NCBI GenBank assembly: GCA_964595035.1
Contig: CAZQNW010000009.1
Location: 1-25,539, forward strand
Length of the DNA stretch: 25,539 bases
Reading direction: 5' to 3'
Source: JAKASV01 sp964595035
GTDB lineage: Bacteria > Babelota > Babeliae > Babelales > Vermiphilaceae
The notes beneath the pieces were generated by a model, which was given only the letters and a program-made list of their open reading frames with translations, had not been told where the DNA came from and searched no databases. Each line of letters opens with the position of its first letter. Within the stretch, counting starts at the first letter, position 1. This document shows, piece by piece, positions 1 to 6,857 of this stretch. A program made the position numbers and the translations under genes.

Positions 1-86
1 TTCTAACTTGCTGTTCGATTATTTCAAGATATTTCTATTTATCGAATTCGCGTTAATTAAACAAGAATCTCATTTTAACATGAAGA

Positions 87-92
87 TATAAT
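87..92 (+). promoter_or_regulatory. Possible -10 element for nfo
   Basis: A perfect TATAAT lies 26 bases before the nfo start codon. No convincing -35 hexamer is found 16-18 bases upstream, so this is only a tentative promoter. An AGGA at 107-110 sits 7 bases before the ATG and serves as the ribosome binding site. Confidence 0.4.
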
Positions 93-117
93 AGAATTTA
101 AAAAACAGGAAATACAT

Positions 118-996
118 ATGTCTCAATTATTATTAGGTGCCCATATGTCTGTAGCTGGAGGATTTGATAAAGCAGTTTTAGCCGGAGCATCAATAGGATG
201 TTCAACAATACAAATATTTACCAAAAGTAATCGTCAATGGTCGGCTAAAAAACTATCTGATTCCGAAATTGATATATATAAGAAAACACTTAATAAAACT
301 GCAATAAATCCTATAATAGCTCACACTGCCTATCTCATTAATATTGGCTCTCCCAACAAAGACATAGAAAAAAAATCAATAGCATCACTAGCAGAAGAAA
401 TTGAACGCTGTAATCAACTTAGTATTCCATACCTTGTATTACACCCCGGATCATATATAAATGGCAATAAACATGATTGTCTGGAAAGGATCATTGAAAA
501 TCTTAATACTGTAATTCAAAAAAAAGATACAACTCTGATTCTTTTAGAACTTATGGCAGGACAAGGTTCTACAGTATGTTCTACATTTGAAGAACTTGAA
601 TATATATACAAGCGTATAGACAATAAAAAACAGGTTGGAATATGTTTCGATACATGTCATGCTTGGGCTGCAGGATATGATTTCAGTACCACACACACAT
701 ACGAAAGCATGTGGCGCCATTTTGATGAAATAATAGGCCTTAAAAACCTTAAAGTAATTCACGTCAATGACTCCAAAAACACAAGAGGATCTCATCTCGA
801 TCGGCATGAAACAATAGGAAAGGGCACCATAGGTTTAGAAGCTTTTAAAATGATAATGAATGATATGAATTTATTTGATATTCCAAAAATTCTTGAAACC
901 CCCAAAAATAGTCTCGAAGATGATATATATAATATGAATGTGCTCAAAAATCTTTTAACAGCAACAACACTCAATATTTTGGAACAAAAAAAATAA
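118..996 (+). CDS. nfo: Endonuclease IV (AP endonuclease)
   Basis: This 292-residue protein matches endonuclease IV, the AP-endonuclease family TIM-barrel enzyme that uses zinc ions to cleave DNA 5' to abasic sites in base excision repair. Family signatures are clear. A 'LELMAGQGS' segment corresponds to the LENTAGQGS motif. 'FDTCHAWAAGYD' corresponds to the DTCHAFAAGYD motif. 'HVNDSK...GSHLDRHETIGKG' corresponds to the HLNDSK...RHEHIGEG motif, and all three carry metal ligands (Glu, Asp, His). Length is normal for the family. The ATG is preceded by AGGA at good spacing. It is the only + strand gene left of the repeat array at 5.7-6.2 kb, yet its coding strand is A-rich and often C-rich, as expected on a lagging strand. 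It could act with the uracil-DNA glycosylase at 6.2 kb in one repair pathway. Confidence 0.96.
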   Translation: MSQLLLGAHMSVAGGFDKAVLAGASIGCSTIQIFTKSNRQWSAKKLSDSEIDIYKKTLNKTAINPIIAHTAYLINIGSPNKDIEKKSIASLAEEIERCNQLSIPYLVLHPGSYINGNKHDCLERIIENLNTVIQKKDTTLILLELMAGQGSTVCSTFEELEYIYKRIDNKKQVGICFDTCHAWAAGYDFSTTHTYESMWRHFDEIIGLKNLKVIHVNDSKNTRGSHLDRHETIGKGTIGLEAFKMIMNDMNLFDIPKILETPKNSLEDDIYNMNVLKNLLTATTLNILEQKK

Positions 997-1271
997 AGTA
1001 ATAGATTGGCATAATTATACAACTAAGAAGACACTCAGAAGTATAAAAGCCAACTCTATTACCTTATTAAGCAGTGTCTCCAACCATGTATTACAAGGAG
1101 GAGGTCATATACAATTTCAATCACAGATAACAGTGTGATACTAGAATAAAAAAAAACAACAACCAATCATAGATCTTTTTATAAAGCAACAACAAAAACC
1201 TTAATATATAGATCTTTTTATAAAAGTTTTTAGCTTTTTTACTAAAAATATTATTTTGCAACAAAATCTAT
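997..1271. other. Intergenic region with possible folded RNA
   Basis: This 275-bp stretch lies between convergent nfo and the transferase gene. Bases 998-1010 (GTAATAGATTGGC) pair with 1049-1062 in a 13-bp stem with one bulged C. Loop bases 1029-1035 (AGACACT) are complementary to 1073-1079 (AGTGTCT), which would make a pseudoknot. A further 6-bp hairpin is at 1120-1125/1134-1139. No known RNA family is recognised and the transcribed strand is unknown. It may simply hold transcription ends of the two convergent genes. Confidence 0.35.
1169..1224. repeat. 17-bp direct repeat pair
   Basis: ATAGATCTTTTTATAAA occurs identically at 1169-1185 and 1208-1224, 39 bp from start to start. It lies just past the 3' end of the transferase gene. 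Function is unknown, and it may be a short local duplication. Confidence 0.7.
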
Positions 1272-2324
1272 CTATACTGGAAGAGTACAAGAAAGGCGCT
1301 TTGATAAGAAATAAAACCATATAACTAAAAATATTAGTCCCAATAATGCAACAAGTATCGAATTAAAATATCCTATAGCATACATATAAGCTATTGTTCC
1401 AGTAACAAAACTCATGGCTGTTACATACAGTAAAATCCCTTTTTTAGACCACCCATTATTTCTCAAAAGAATAGAAAAATGGTGTGGACTCGCCTTATAA
1501 AAAGGAATTCCTTTGGCTGTACGTATAACTATTAATGTTATAATTTCAAGTAAAGGAATTGCGAGTAAAATAACGGGAATACTATATTGAACAAATCCTT
1601 GGTTTTGCAAACCAAGTTGGAAAGATAAAACTCCGAGTAAACCTCCAATAAACAAAGAACCGGTATCTCCTAAGTAAATTGTAGCCGGTGGTTTATTGTA
1701 CACCAAAAAGCCTAATACAGCTCCAATAAAGACTGCGCTCAACGGTAATAAAAAGAGATTTATATGTACATGGCACATGAAAGAATTAAGTTCAACAAAC
1801 ATAAATCCAAACGCAGAGCATGCAGCAACAGAACTAGCCAGCCCATCCATAACGTCAATCAAATTAAACGCATTAATAATAGTTAAGAACCACAAAGCAG
1901 AAAGGATAATTCCCATAATGCTATTATTAAAAGACCACCCACCCATTAAAAACATCACAACGGCAAGCAATTGACCTAAAAACTTTTGTCCGGGAGATAG
2001 CACTAGCAGATCATCAATGAGTCCTACAAGAACAAGAGTTGTGCAACCAGCTAATAAATATATAGCCTGAGAATAATAAAAAGAAGCACATATAAGAGGG
2101 ATTAAACAAACCAAATAAACAGCTACTCCTCCTAAATAAGGAGTAGGCTGTTTATGTTTTTTTACAGAACCATCAGGAATATCAAGAATCTTAAAATGCC
2201 AAGCAATTTTACGCATTACAGGAACAATAATAAATGCAAGTACAAAGGAGCTTAACAATGCAACAAGCAGTGAGCATCCAGTATGAACTAATATATAATA
2301 TTCAAAGCAATTCATTACTTTCAT
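1272..2324 (-). CDS. WecA/TagO/MraY-family polyprenyl-phosphate sugar-1-phosphate transferase
   Basis: This 350-residue, strongly hydrophobic protein has about ten membrane segments. It belongs to the family (glycosyltransferase 4) that moves a sugar-1-phosphate from a UDP-sugar onto undecaprenyl phosphate. Visible motifs are HKQPTPYLGG (about 57-66), the Asp-Asp pair in GLIDDL (104-105), NAFNLIDVMDG (151-161), GDTGS (219-223) and a His-His pair (281-282). The PTP..GG and HH motifs and the NAxNLxDxxDG form favour the WecA/TagO branch, which starts O-antigen, enterobacterial common antigen or teichoic-acid-like polymers, over MraY of peptidoglycan synthesis. The sugar substrate cannot be read from sequence. 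It starts 8 bp after the infB stop, so it is probably the last gene of the nusA-infB transcript. There is no clear Shine-Dalgarno site. ATG codons at 2324 and 2315 are both possible starts. Confidence 0.88.
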   Translation of the reverse strand: MKVMNCFEYYILVHTGCSLLVALLSSFVLAFIIVPVMRKIAWHFKILDIPDGSVKKHKQPTPYLGGVAVYLVCLIPLICASFYYSQAIYLLAGCTTLVLVGLIDDLLVLSPGQKFLGQLLAVVMFLMGGWSFNNSIMGIILSALWFLTIINAFNLIDVMDGLASSVAACSAFGFMFVELNSFMCHVHINLFLLPLSAVFIGAVLGFLVYNKPPATIYLGDTGSLFIGGLLGVLSFQLGLQNQGFVQYSIPVILLAIPLLEIITLIVIRTAKGIPFYKASPHHFSILLRNNGWSKKGILLYVTAMSFVTGTIAYMYAIGYFNSILVALLGLIFLVIWFYFLSKRLSCTLPV

Positions 2325-2332
2325 CGCTTTTT

Positions 2333-4402
2333 TTATGTATCAGCAGGTACCTCAATATAACAATCAATGCGATCATCTACTTCAAAATCTTCAAAACCTT
2401 CAACAATAAATCCGCATTCAAAACCGGCATGAACCTCTTTAACCGTCTTACGTTCACGTTGAAGGCTTTTTATTGCCCCGGAGCCAATTTCTTTATTGCG
2501 ACGATAAACTATAACTGTGCCGTCCTTGGAAAAACGACCCTCAGTAACATAGCAACCTGCAACAACACCAACATTTTTAATAGCAAAAACTTGACGAACA
2601 ATAGCCTGTCCTATTTTGGTCTTTACCATTACAACTTCTTTTTTCCCTTTTATGCGTTCTTCAAGGTTTTCAAGAAGTTTATAAATAATATCGAACACAT
2701 CAATGGTAACTCCAGTATTTCTTGCAAGTAAGGCTGCCTTCGACTCCGGTTTTACATGCAATGTAACAATGGATGCACCTACAGATCCTGCAAGAGCAAC
2801 ATCACTTTCACTAACCGGACCAACACCCGCGTATATTATATTTAAATCTTTACCAACTTTTCTTGCTATTTTTTCTATAGATTCAAGCAAGGCTTCTTTA
2901 GTTGAAATCGTATCTGTTTTAATTATCAAATTAAGGGCCCCTTCGGTTACAACCTTTTGAGAGCCTACCCGACGGTCTTCAAGAGTATCTTTGAACTTCT
3001 TATATTCACTATAAGAAACAACCTTGAAAAGATTGCCAACTTCCGGCAAATCAGAAAATCCGGCAATTTGAACAGGGACTGCAGGACCAACCTTATTGAT
3101 ACGCTTTCCTTGATAATTTGCAATAGACGTAACTTTGCCTACAGTGTTTCCCGCAATAAAATAATCCCCTATCGCAACAGTACCTTGTTTACATAAAATT
3201 GTGGCAATTGGCCCACGTCCTTTTTCAAGCTTTGATTCTAAAATATATCCTATACCGGATCGAGAAGCATCAGCTTTTAATTCCATAAGCCCTGCCTGCA
3301 AGCTGATCATTTCAAGTAATTGATCAACTCCCATACCGGTTTTTGCTGATATTGGCAAGCAAATGATATCGCCACCCCATTCTTCGACCAACAAACCATA
3401 TTGCGAAAGCTGCTGTCTGATTACATTTATACGCGATGGATCAACTTTGTCCATCTTATTCACAGCAACAACAATAGGTAATTTAGTTTCTTGTGCAAAC
3501 TTAATTGCTTCTACCGTCTGAGGCATAATTCCGTCATCAGCGGCAACAATCAAGATGGCTATATCAGCAACACTCATTCCACGACCGCGCATTTTCGAAA
3601 AAGCTTCATGGCCAGGTGTATCTAGAAATATAATATTACCTTGTGAGGTCTTGACCTCGTAGGCTCCTAAGTGTTGTGTAATGCCACCTTTTTCGCGCGC
3701 GGCAACTTTAGTGTGACGAATATAATCAAGTAACGATGTCTTTCCATGATCGACATGTCCTACAACAACCACAACAGGTGGACGAGAGGTTAACTTTCCC
3801 TCGCCAACTGCTATATCTTGTAGTAACTGGTGTGTTTCGGCTTTTTTAATAGTCTTCAACTTATAATGGTCTACGAGCCGTGTAACAATATCCTCAGTCA
3901 AAACCTGATTTTTAGTGGCAACTATACCTATACGAAGTAATGTCAAAATTACTTCACTTGAAGGTTTTTGAATTTTAGCAGCAAAGTCAGAAAGAACCAT
4001 AGGTTCGATTGTTATGCCTTCAGAACTCGCATGTTTTTTTTCTGATTCAATATCAGTTTTCCTCTCAGTCTTGGAAACAACTTGTTTGTTTTTTTCAGCT
4101 TTATTTGCTAGTGATTGTATAGTTTTTTGCGTTTGAGATTCAATGGTAGACTCTTTTCCCTTTTGGATTTTAGGCTCGAATTCATTATTTTCTTTTGTTA
4201 CTGTTTTTTCTTTTTTGGGATGCTTTTCCATTGCTGTTTGCTCTTTATTTGAAAACTTATTCTTTAAAAATTCAAGTTCTTTTTCAGAAAGCATTGACAT
4301 ATGACTTGATATATCGAATCCTGCCTCTTTTAGAGCTGCCAGTAAATCTTTTGCAGCAACTCCACATATCCTAGAAAACTCATACACGCGCATTGTTTCC
4401 AT
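2333..4402 (-). CDS. infB: Translation initiation factor IF-2
   Basis: IF-2 is the GTPase that brings initiator fMet-tRNA to the 30S subunit and promotes subunit joining. The 689-residue protein begins with an IF2_N-type domain (about 5-50), then a charged Lys/Glu-rich linker (50-130) and a second IF2_N-like region (133-185). The G domain has GHVDHGKT (215-222), GGITQHLGA (239-247), DTPGHEAF (261-268), NKMD (315-318) and SAK (352-354). Domains II, III and the tRNA-binding C-terminal domain fill the rest. The linker is short, so the protein is smaller than the ~890-residue E. coli form. It lies 39 bp after nusA, as in the common nusA-infB operon. The usual ylxR between them and rbfA after them are absent. 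A GTGGGG before the ATG is a weak ribosome binding site. Confidence 0.98.
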   Translation of the reverse strand: METMRVYEFSRICGVAAKDLLAALKEAGFDISSHMSMLSEKELEFLKNKFSNKEQTAMEKHPKKEKTVTKENNEFEPKIQKGKESTIESQTQKTIQSLANKAEKNKQVVSKTERKTDIESEKKHASSEGITIEPMVLSDFAAKIQKPSSEVILTLLRIGIVATKNQVLTEDIVTRLVDHYKLKTIKKAETHQLLQDIAVGEGKLTSRPPVVVVVGHVDHGKTSLLDYIRHTKVAAREKGGITQHLGAYEVKTSQGNIIFLDTPGHEAFSKMRGRGMSVADIAILIVAADDGIMPQTVEAIKFAQETKLPIVVAVNKMDKVDPSRINVIRQQLSQYGLLVEEWGGDIICLPISAKTGMGVDQLLEMISLQAGLMELKADASRSGIGYILESKLEKGRGPIATILCKQGTVAIGDYFIAGNTVGKVTSIANYQGKRINKVGPAVPVQIAGFSDLPEVGNLFKVVSYSEYKKFKDTLEDRRVGSQKVVTEGALNLIIKTDTISTKEALLESIEKIARKVGKDLNIIYAGVGPVSESDVALAGSVGASIVTLHVKPESKAALLARNTGVTIDVFDIIYKLLENLEERIKGKKEVVMVKTKIGQAIVRQVFAIKNVGVVAGCYVTEGRFSKDGTVIVYRRNKEIGSGAIKSLQRERKTVKEVHAGFECGFIVEGFEDFEVDDRIDCYIEVPADT

Positions 4403-4441
4403 GCCCCACTCATGTTTCGTAGGTTAACCAGTGCAGGATTG

Positions 4442-5539
4442 TTAACCGTTAGATTCAGCTGACTCATAATTGTCAAAGTCAAAGTTGTTGTCGCTTTCTT
4501 TTTCTGTTTTATCCTGCTGTTTGTTATTATCCGGTTGAACCAAATGAATATCAATACCAACAAGTTTGGAGGCTAAGGCAATATTTTGACCCATTTTTCC
4601 AATGGCAAGCGATCGCTGATCTTCATCCACCCAAACATTTGCATTTCTAGCATCAGTCAATTCAACTCGATTTATTTGAGCAGGTTTTAATGCATGAGTT
4701 ATCAAAGTCTCGAGAGAATCGCTCCATGCTATAACATCTATTTTTTCACCATCAATTTCTTTCAAGATCGGCTTTATACGGACACCCCCAACACCTACAC
4801 ATGTACCGACAGGATCAATATTTTTATCATGGGAGATTACCGCTACTTTTGATTTATATCCAGGAGTTCTTACAATCTTTTTAACTTCGACAAGACGTTC
4901 AAATACTTCCGGTATTTCAAGTTCAAAAAGTTTCATGAGAAATTCAGGAGAAACTCTATCAAGAATAAGCTGATTTTCATTGCGAGGTTCAGGAAGAACT
5001 TCCTTTAACAGAGCCCTGATAGGATACCCTACAATGCACTTGTCACCCGGTATAGTTAATGATTTTGGCAAGAAAGCCATATTGTCTCTTAACTTAACTA
5101 CAATACCTGCGCGCTCACATTTGTGGATTACGCCATTAACAATTGTGCCTTCTTTATCCTTGAATGCATTAAAGATAGCATCAGACTCAATCTTTCTTAT
5201 GCGGTTAGCTATCGTTTGCTTAGCTCTAAGTATTTCTACTCGCCCTATGGAGCCTTCAAATGGAAGCCATAACAGATCGCCCAAAACGGCCTCTTTTTCA
5301 ATGAAACGAGCTTTTTTTAAGCTAATTTCAGTTTCATCATTTTCTACGTTGGCAACAACCTTTTTTTGAATTTTAACACTAAGGTCGTCATTTTTTTGAT
5401 CGTATTCGACTTTTAATAGTGCTCCCGGATGCTTTTTCTGAAAAGCCGCCAAAACCCCTTCGCAAATTACTGAACGAAGAGTATCACGATCAAGGCCTCT
5501 TTCTTCAACAAGCTCATCTATAACATTTGAAAGTTTCAC
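4442..5539 (-). CDS. nusA: Transcription termination/antitermination factor NusA
   Basis: NusA binds RNA polymerase and nascent RNA, and modulates pausing, termination and antitermination. The 365-residue protein shows the N-terminal polymerase-binding domain (about 1-125), an S1 domain (about 130-195) and two KH domains (about 205-340). These include a 'GVGGVRIKPILKEIDGEKID' segment and an 'AIGKMGQNIALASKL' segment that match the NusA KH signatures. It ends in an Asn/Asp/Glu-rich tail and lacks the C-terminal acidic repeats of E. coli NusA, as many bacterial NusA proteins do. The start is GTG at 5537-5539, with AAAGGA close upstream. rimP, which normally precedes nusA, is missing. Instead the repeat array at 5.7-6.2 kb lies upstream. 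Confidence 0.96.
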   Translation of the reverse strand: MKLSNVIDELVEERGLDRDTLRSVICEGVLAAFQKKHPGALLKVEYDQKNDDLSVKIQKKVVANVENDETEISLKKARFIEKEAVLGDLLWLPFEGSIGRVEILRAKQTIANRIRKIESDAIFNAFKDKEGTIVNGVIHKCERAGIVVKLRDNMAFLPKSLTIPGDKCIVGYPIRALLKEVLPEPRNENQLILDRVSPEFLMKLFELEIPEVFERLVEVKKIVRTPGYKSKVAVISHDKNIDPVGTCVGVGGVRIKPILKEIDGEKIDVIAWSDSLETLITHALKPAQINRVELTDARNANVWVDEDQRSLAIGKMGQNIALASKLVGIDIHLVQPDNNKQQDKTEKESDNNFDFDNYESAESNG

Positions 5540-5593
5540 AGTATCCTTTGTCTACACAACTACTACCATAGTACTACGGGTAGGTTTGAGAAA

Positions 5594-5602
5594 TTTATAG
5601 CA
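5594..5602 (-). promoter_or_regulatory. Possible extended -10 promoter of the nusA operon
   Basis: On the minus strand TGCTATAAA forms an extended -10 (TGN plus TATAAA), about 55 bases before the nusA GTG. No good -35 is seen, which an extended -10 can tolerate. It would place transcription initiation between the origin-like array and nusA. Confidence 0.4.
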
Positions 5603-5698
5603 TCCATATTTTTTGCATGTACACCAATATAGGTTCATTGTAGTTTAAATTACCTTAAGACGCAAGAGGAATTTTGCCTTGAGGGCTCACAACAACTC

Positions 5699-5734
5699 TT
5701 ATATTTATAAATATATATATATTATATTATTATT
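5699..5734. other. A/T-only tract, possible DNA unwinding element
   Basis: Thirty-six consecutive A/T bases, ending 13 bp before the first 11-mer copy. The position next to box-like repeats is what is expected of an origin unwinding element, but short A/T tracts are common in AT-rich genomes. Confidence 0.5.
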
Positions 5735-5747
5735 GGGAATTGCAAAG

Positions 5748-5758
5748 GTGGTGGATAA
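5748..5758 (+). repeat. Single GTGGTGGATAA copy
   Basis: One 11-mer on the + strand, preceded by AAAG and followed by CTTTGGT. The same CTTTGGT follows the last copy of the triple at 5815-5847, so the flank is part of the conserved module. Confidence 0.85.
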
Positions 5759-5814
5759 CTTTGGTTCAAGAGCTTGAAAAGTACCTATAATTCAATATTT
5801 TTTAGAAACTTAGG

Positions 5815-5847
5815 GTGGTGGATAAGTGGTGGATAAGTGGTGGATAA
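5815..5847 (+). repeat. Three tandem GTGGTGGATAA copies
   Basis: Three perfect head-to-tail 11-mers, bounded by TAGG on the left and CTT on the right. Bases 5815-5851 are the exact reverse complement of 5957-5993, giving a 37-bp inverted repeat with a 105-base loop that could extrude as a cruciform. Confidence 0.95.
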
Positions 5848-5890
5848 CTTTGGTGAATTATTCGAAACGACTTATTGAATCGATGTATAG

Positions 5891-5901
5891 GTGGTGGATA
5901 A
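5891..5901 (+). repeat. Single GTGGTGGATAA copy with variant flank
   Basis: One 11-mer in + orientation, preceded by TAG and followed by ATT instead of CTT. It lies inside the loop of the 37-bp inverted repeat. Confidence 0.85.
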
Positions 5902-5960
5902 ATTCTAAAGTGCCGTTTGGTTCGTTTTTTTACTGAGGTTTAAATTTTTTAAGTAAAAAG

Positions 5961-6181
5961 TTATCCACCACTTATCCACCACTTATCCACCACTTATCCA
6001 CCACTTATCCACCACNNNNNNNNNNNNNNNNNNNNNNNNNNNNNNNNNNNNNNNNNNNNNNNNNNNNNNNNNNNNNNNNNNNNNNNNNNNNNNNNNNNNN
6101 NNNNNNNNNNNNNNNTTATCCACCACTTATCCACCACTTATCCACCACTTATCCACCACTTATCCACCACTTATCCACCAC
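5961..6181 (-). repeat. Main TTATCCACCAC tandem array, interrupted by a gap
   Basis: Five perfect copies at 5961-6015 and six at 6116-6181, separated by 100 N, so at least 11 copies of unknown true number. All visible copies are identical, which suggests recent expansion or strong constraint. Read on the minus strand the block is TAGG(GTGGTGGATAA)nCTT, the same structure as the n=3 block at 5811-5850. The TAG of that module at the right end is also the stop codon of the uracil-DNA glycosylase gene. Confidence 0.95.
6016..6115. other. Assembly gap inside the tandem array
   Basis: Exactly 100 N flanked on both sides by full copies of the same 11-mer. The length is the usual placeholder, so the real array length is unknown. 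The join depends on scaffolding through a repeat. Confidence 0.95.
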
Positions 6182-6182
6182 C

Positions 6183-6773
6183 CTATTTTGTATCGTCTAA
6201 AGATTGAGTTATTTCAGCTATGAGTGAAAAATCGTCGGCAAATTTAGATAATTCCTTTGGATTTCTTAAAATATAGGCAGGATGATAGGTTGGGATGGTG
6301 AGGATGTTATTATAACGTAATTGTTGTCCTCGCAATTGGGTTATTTTTACCGGCTTTTGAAGCAATCCCTGGATTGCAGTTGCACCAAGGGTGCAAATAA
6401 TCGAGGGTCTAATGATTTTTATTTGATTGTCTAAAAGTAAATTTTTACAAATATTCATTTCATCCGGAAGTGGTTGACGATTATTTGGTGGTCTACACTT
6501 AACAATATTTGTAATAAATATTTCTGAGCGATTGATATTAACTGCCTCTAAAATTTTATTTAAAAGTTGACCTGATCTTCCTACAAAAGGAAGTCCCTGA
6601 ATATCTTCATCCCTTCCGGGACCTTCACCTATAATCATAAGGTGTGCGTCAGGATTGCCTTGTCCAAAAACTACATGAGTTCTTCCGAGCTTTGCCAGTG
6701 GGCATTTCTGACAATGGGTATATGGTGTGTATAAATTTTCCAAGAGCATTTGTTTATAAGTTTTTTGATTCAT
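6183..6773 (-). CDS. Type-4 (iron-sulfur) uracil-DNA glycosylase
   Basis: This enzyme removes uracil from DNA as the first step of base excision repair. The 196-residue protein has GEGPGRDED (about 49-57), matching the family-4 GEAPGxxED active-site motif, and a late YHPAYILR segment with the conserved His (about 164). Four Cys at about 21, 24, 93 and 127 are placed as the 4Fe-4S cluster ligands. I chose the ATG at 6771-6773 because AGGA lies 7 bases upstream; a TTG two codons earlier would lack that spacing. The stop codon TAG touches the repeat array. The apurinic sites it makes could be processed by the endonuclease IV at the left end of the window. Confidence 0.93.
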   Translation of the reverse strand: MNQKTYKQMLLENLYTPYTHCQKCPLAKLGRTHVVFGQGNPDAHLMIIGEGPGRDEDIQGLPFVGRSGQLLNKILEAVNINRSEIFITNIVKCRPPNNRQPLPDEMNICKNLLLDNQIKIIRPSIICTLGATAIQGLLQKPVKITQLRGQQLRYNNILTIPTYHPAYILRNPKELSKFADDFSLIAEITQSLDDTK

Positions 6774-6790
6774 AAGCAAATCCTAAATTT

Positions 6791-6839
6791 AGTGGTATTT
6801 AAATGTAGTGTATTTAAAGTGTATTTAATATACAGTCAA
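6791..6839 (-). promoter_or_regulatory. Possible glycosylase promoter overlapping 11-bp repeats
   Basis: On the minus strand TTGACT (6834-6839) is followed after 17 bases by TAAATA (6811-6816), a weak -10. The same stretch holds AGTGTATTTAA twice in tandem (6807-6817, 6818-6828) plus an imperfect copy at 6791-6802. The repeats could be an operator or simple sequence. Confidence 0.35.
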
Positions 6840-6857
6840 TAAAAAGGATTGCCTATG

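Larger units (their letters stand above)
5699..6181. other. Candidate replication origin (oriC-like region)
   Basis: A non-coding region between nusA and the uracil-DNA glycosylase gene. It holds a 36-bp pure A/T tract (5699-5734), then at least 16 copies of GTGGTGGATAA or its complement TTATCCACCAC. The complement begins TTATCCACC, which differs from the classical DnaA box TTATCCACA only at the last base. The 11-bp period would put bound proteins on one helix face. The + strand changes from A/C-rich on the left to G/T-rich on the right around this point. Together this resembles an oriC with an unwinding element and a DnaA-box array. No dnaA or dnaN is in view, so the call is inference from sequence. 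Confidence 0.6.

Noticed and set aside
1086..1130. Short reading frame (14 codons) with AGGAGGAGG at 1096-1104
   Set aside because: The Shine-Dalgarno-like sequence lies inside the frame, and no start codon follows it at a workable distance.
1272..2324. MraY of peptidoglycan synthesis
   Set aside because: The HxQPTPYLGG start and the HHF pattern fit the WecA/TagO branch better, although substrate remains open.
2234..3196. Plus-strand reading frames across infB
   Set aside because: They are antisense to a well-conserved gene and show no recognisable domain.
5122..5130. Extra DnaA-box-like site TGTGGATTA inside nusA
   Set aside because: One mismatch to the box (TGTGGATAA) and lying within coding sequence; a single such match is expected by chance in an AT-rich genome.
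5748..6181. CRISPR array
   Set aside because: The units are only 11 bp and abut each other without unique spacers; no cas genes are nearby.
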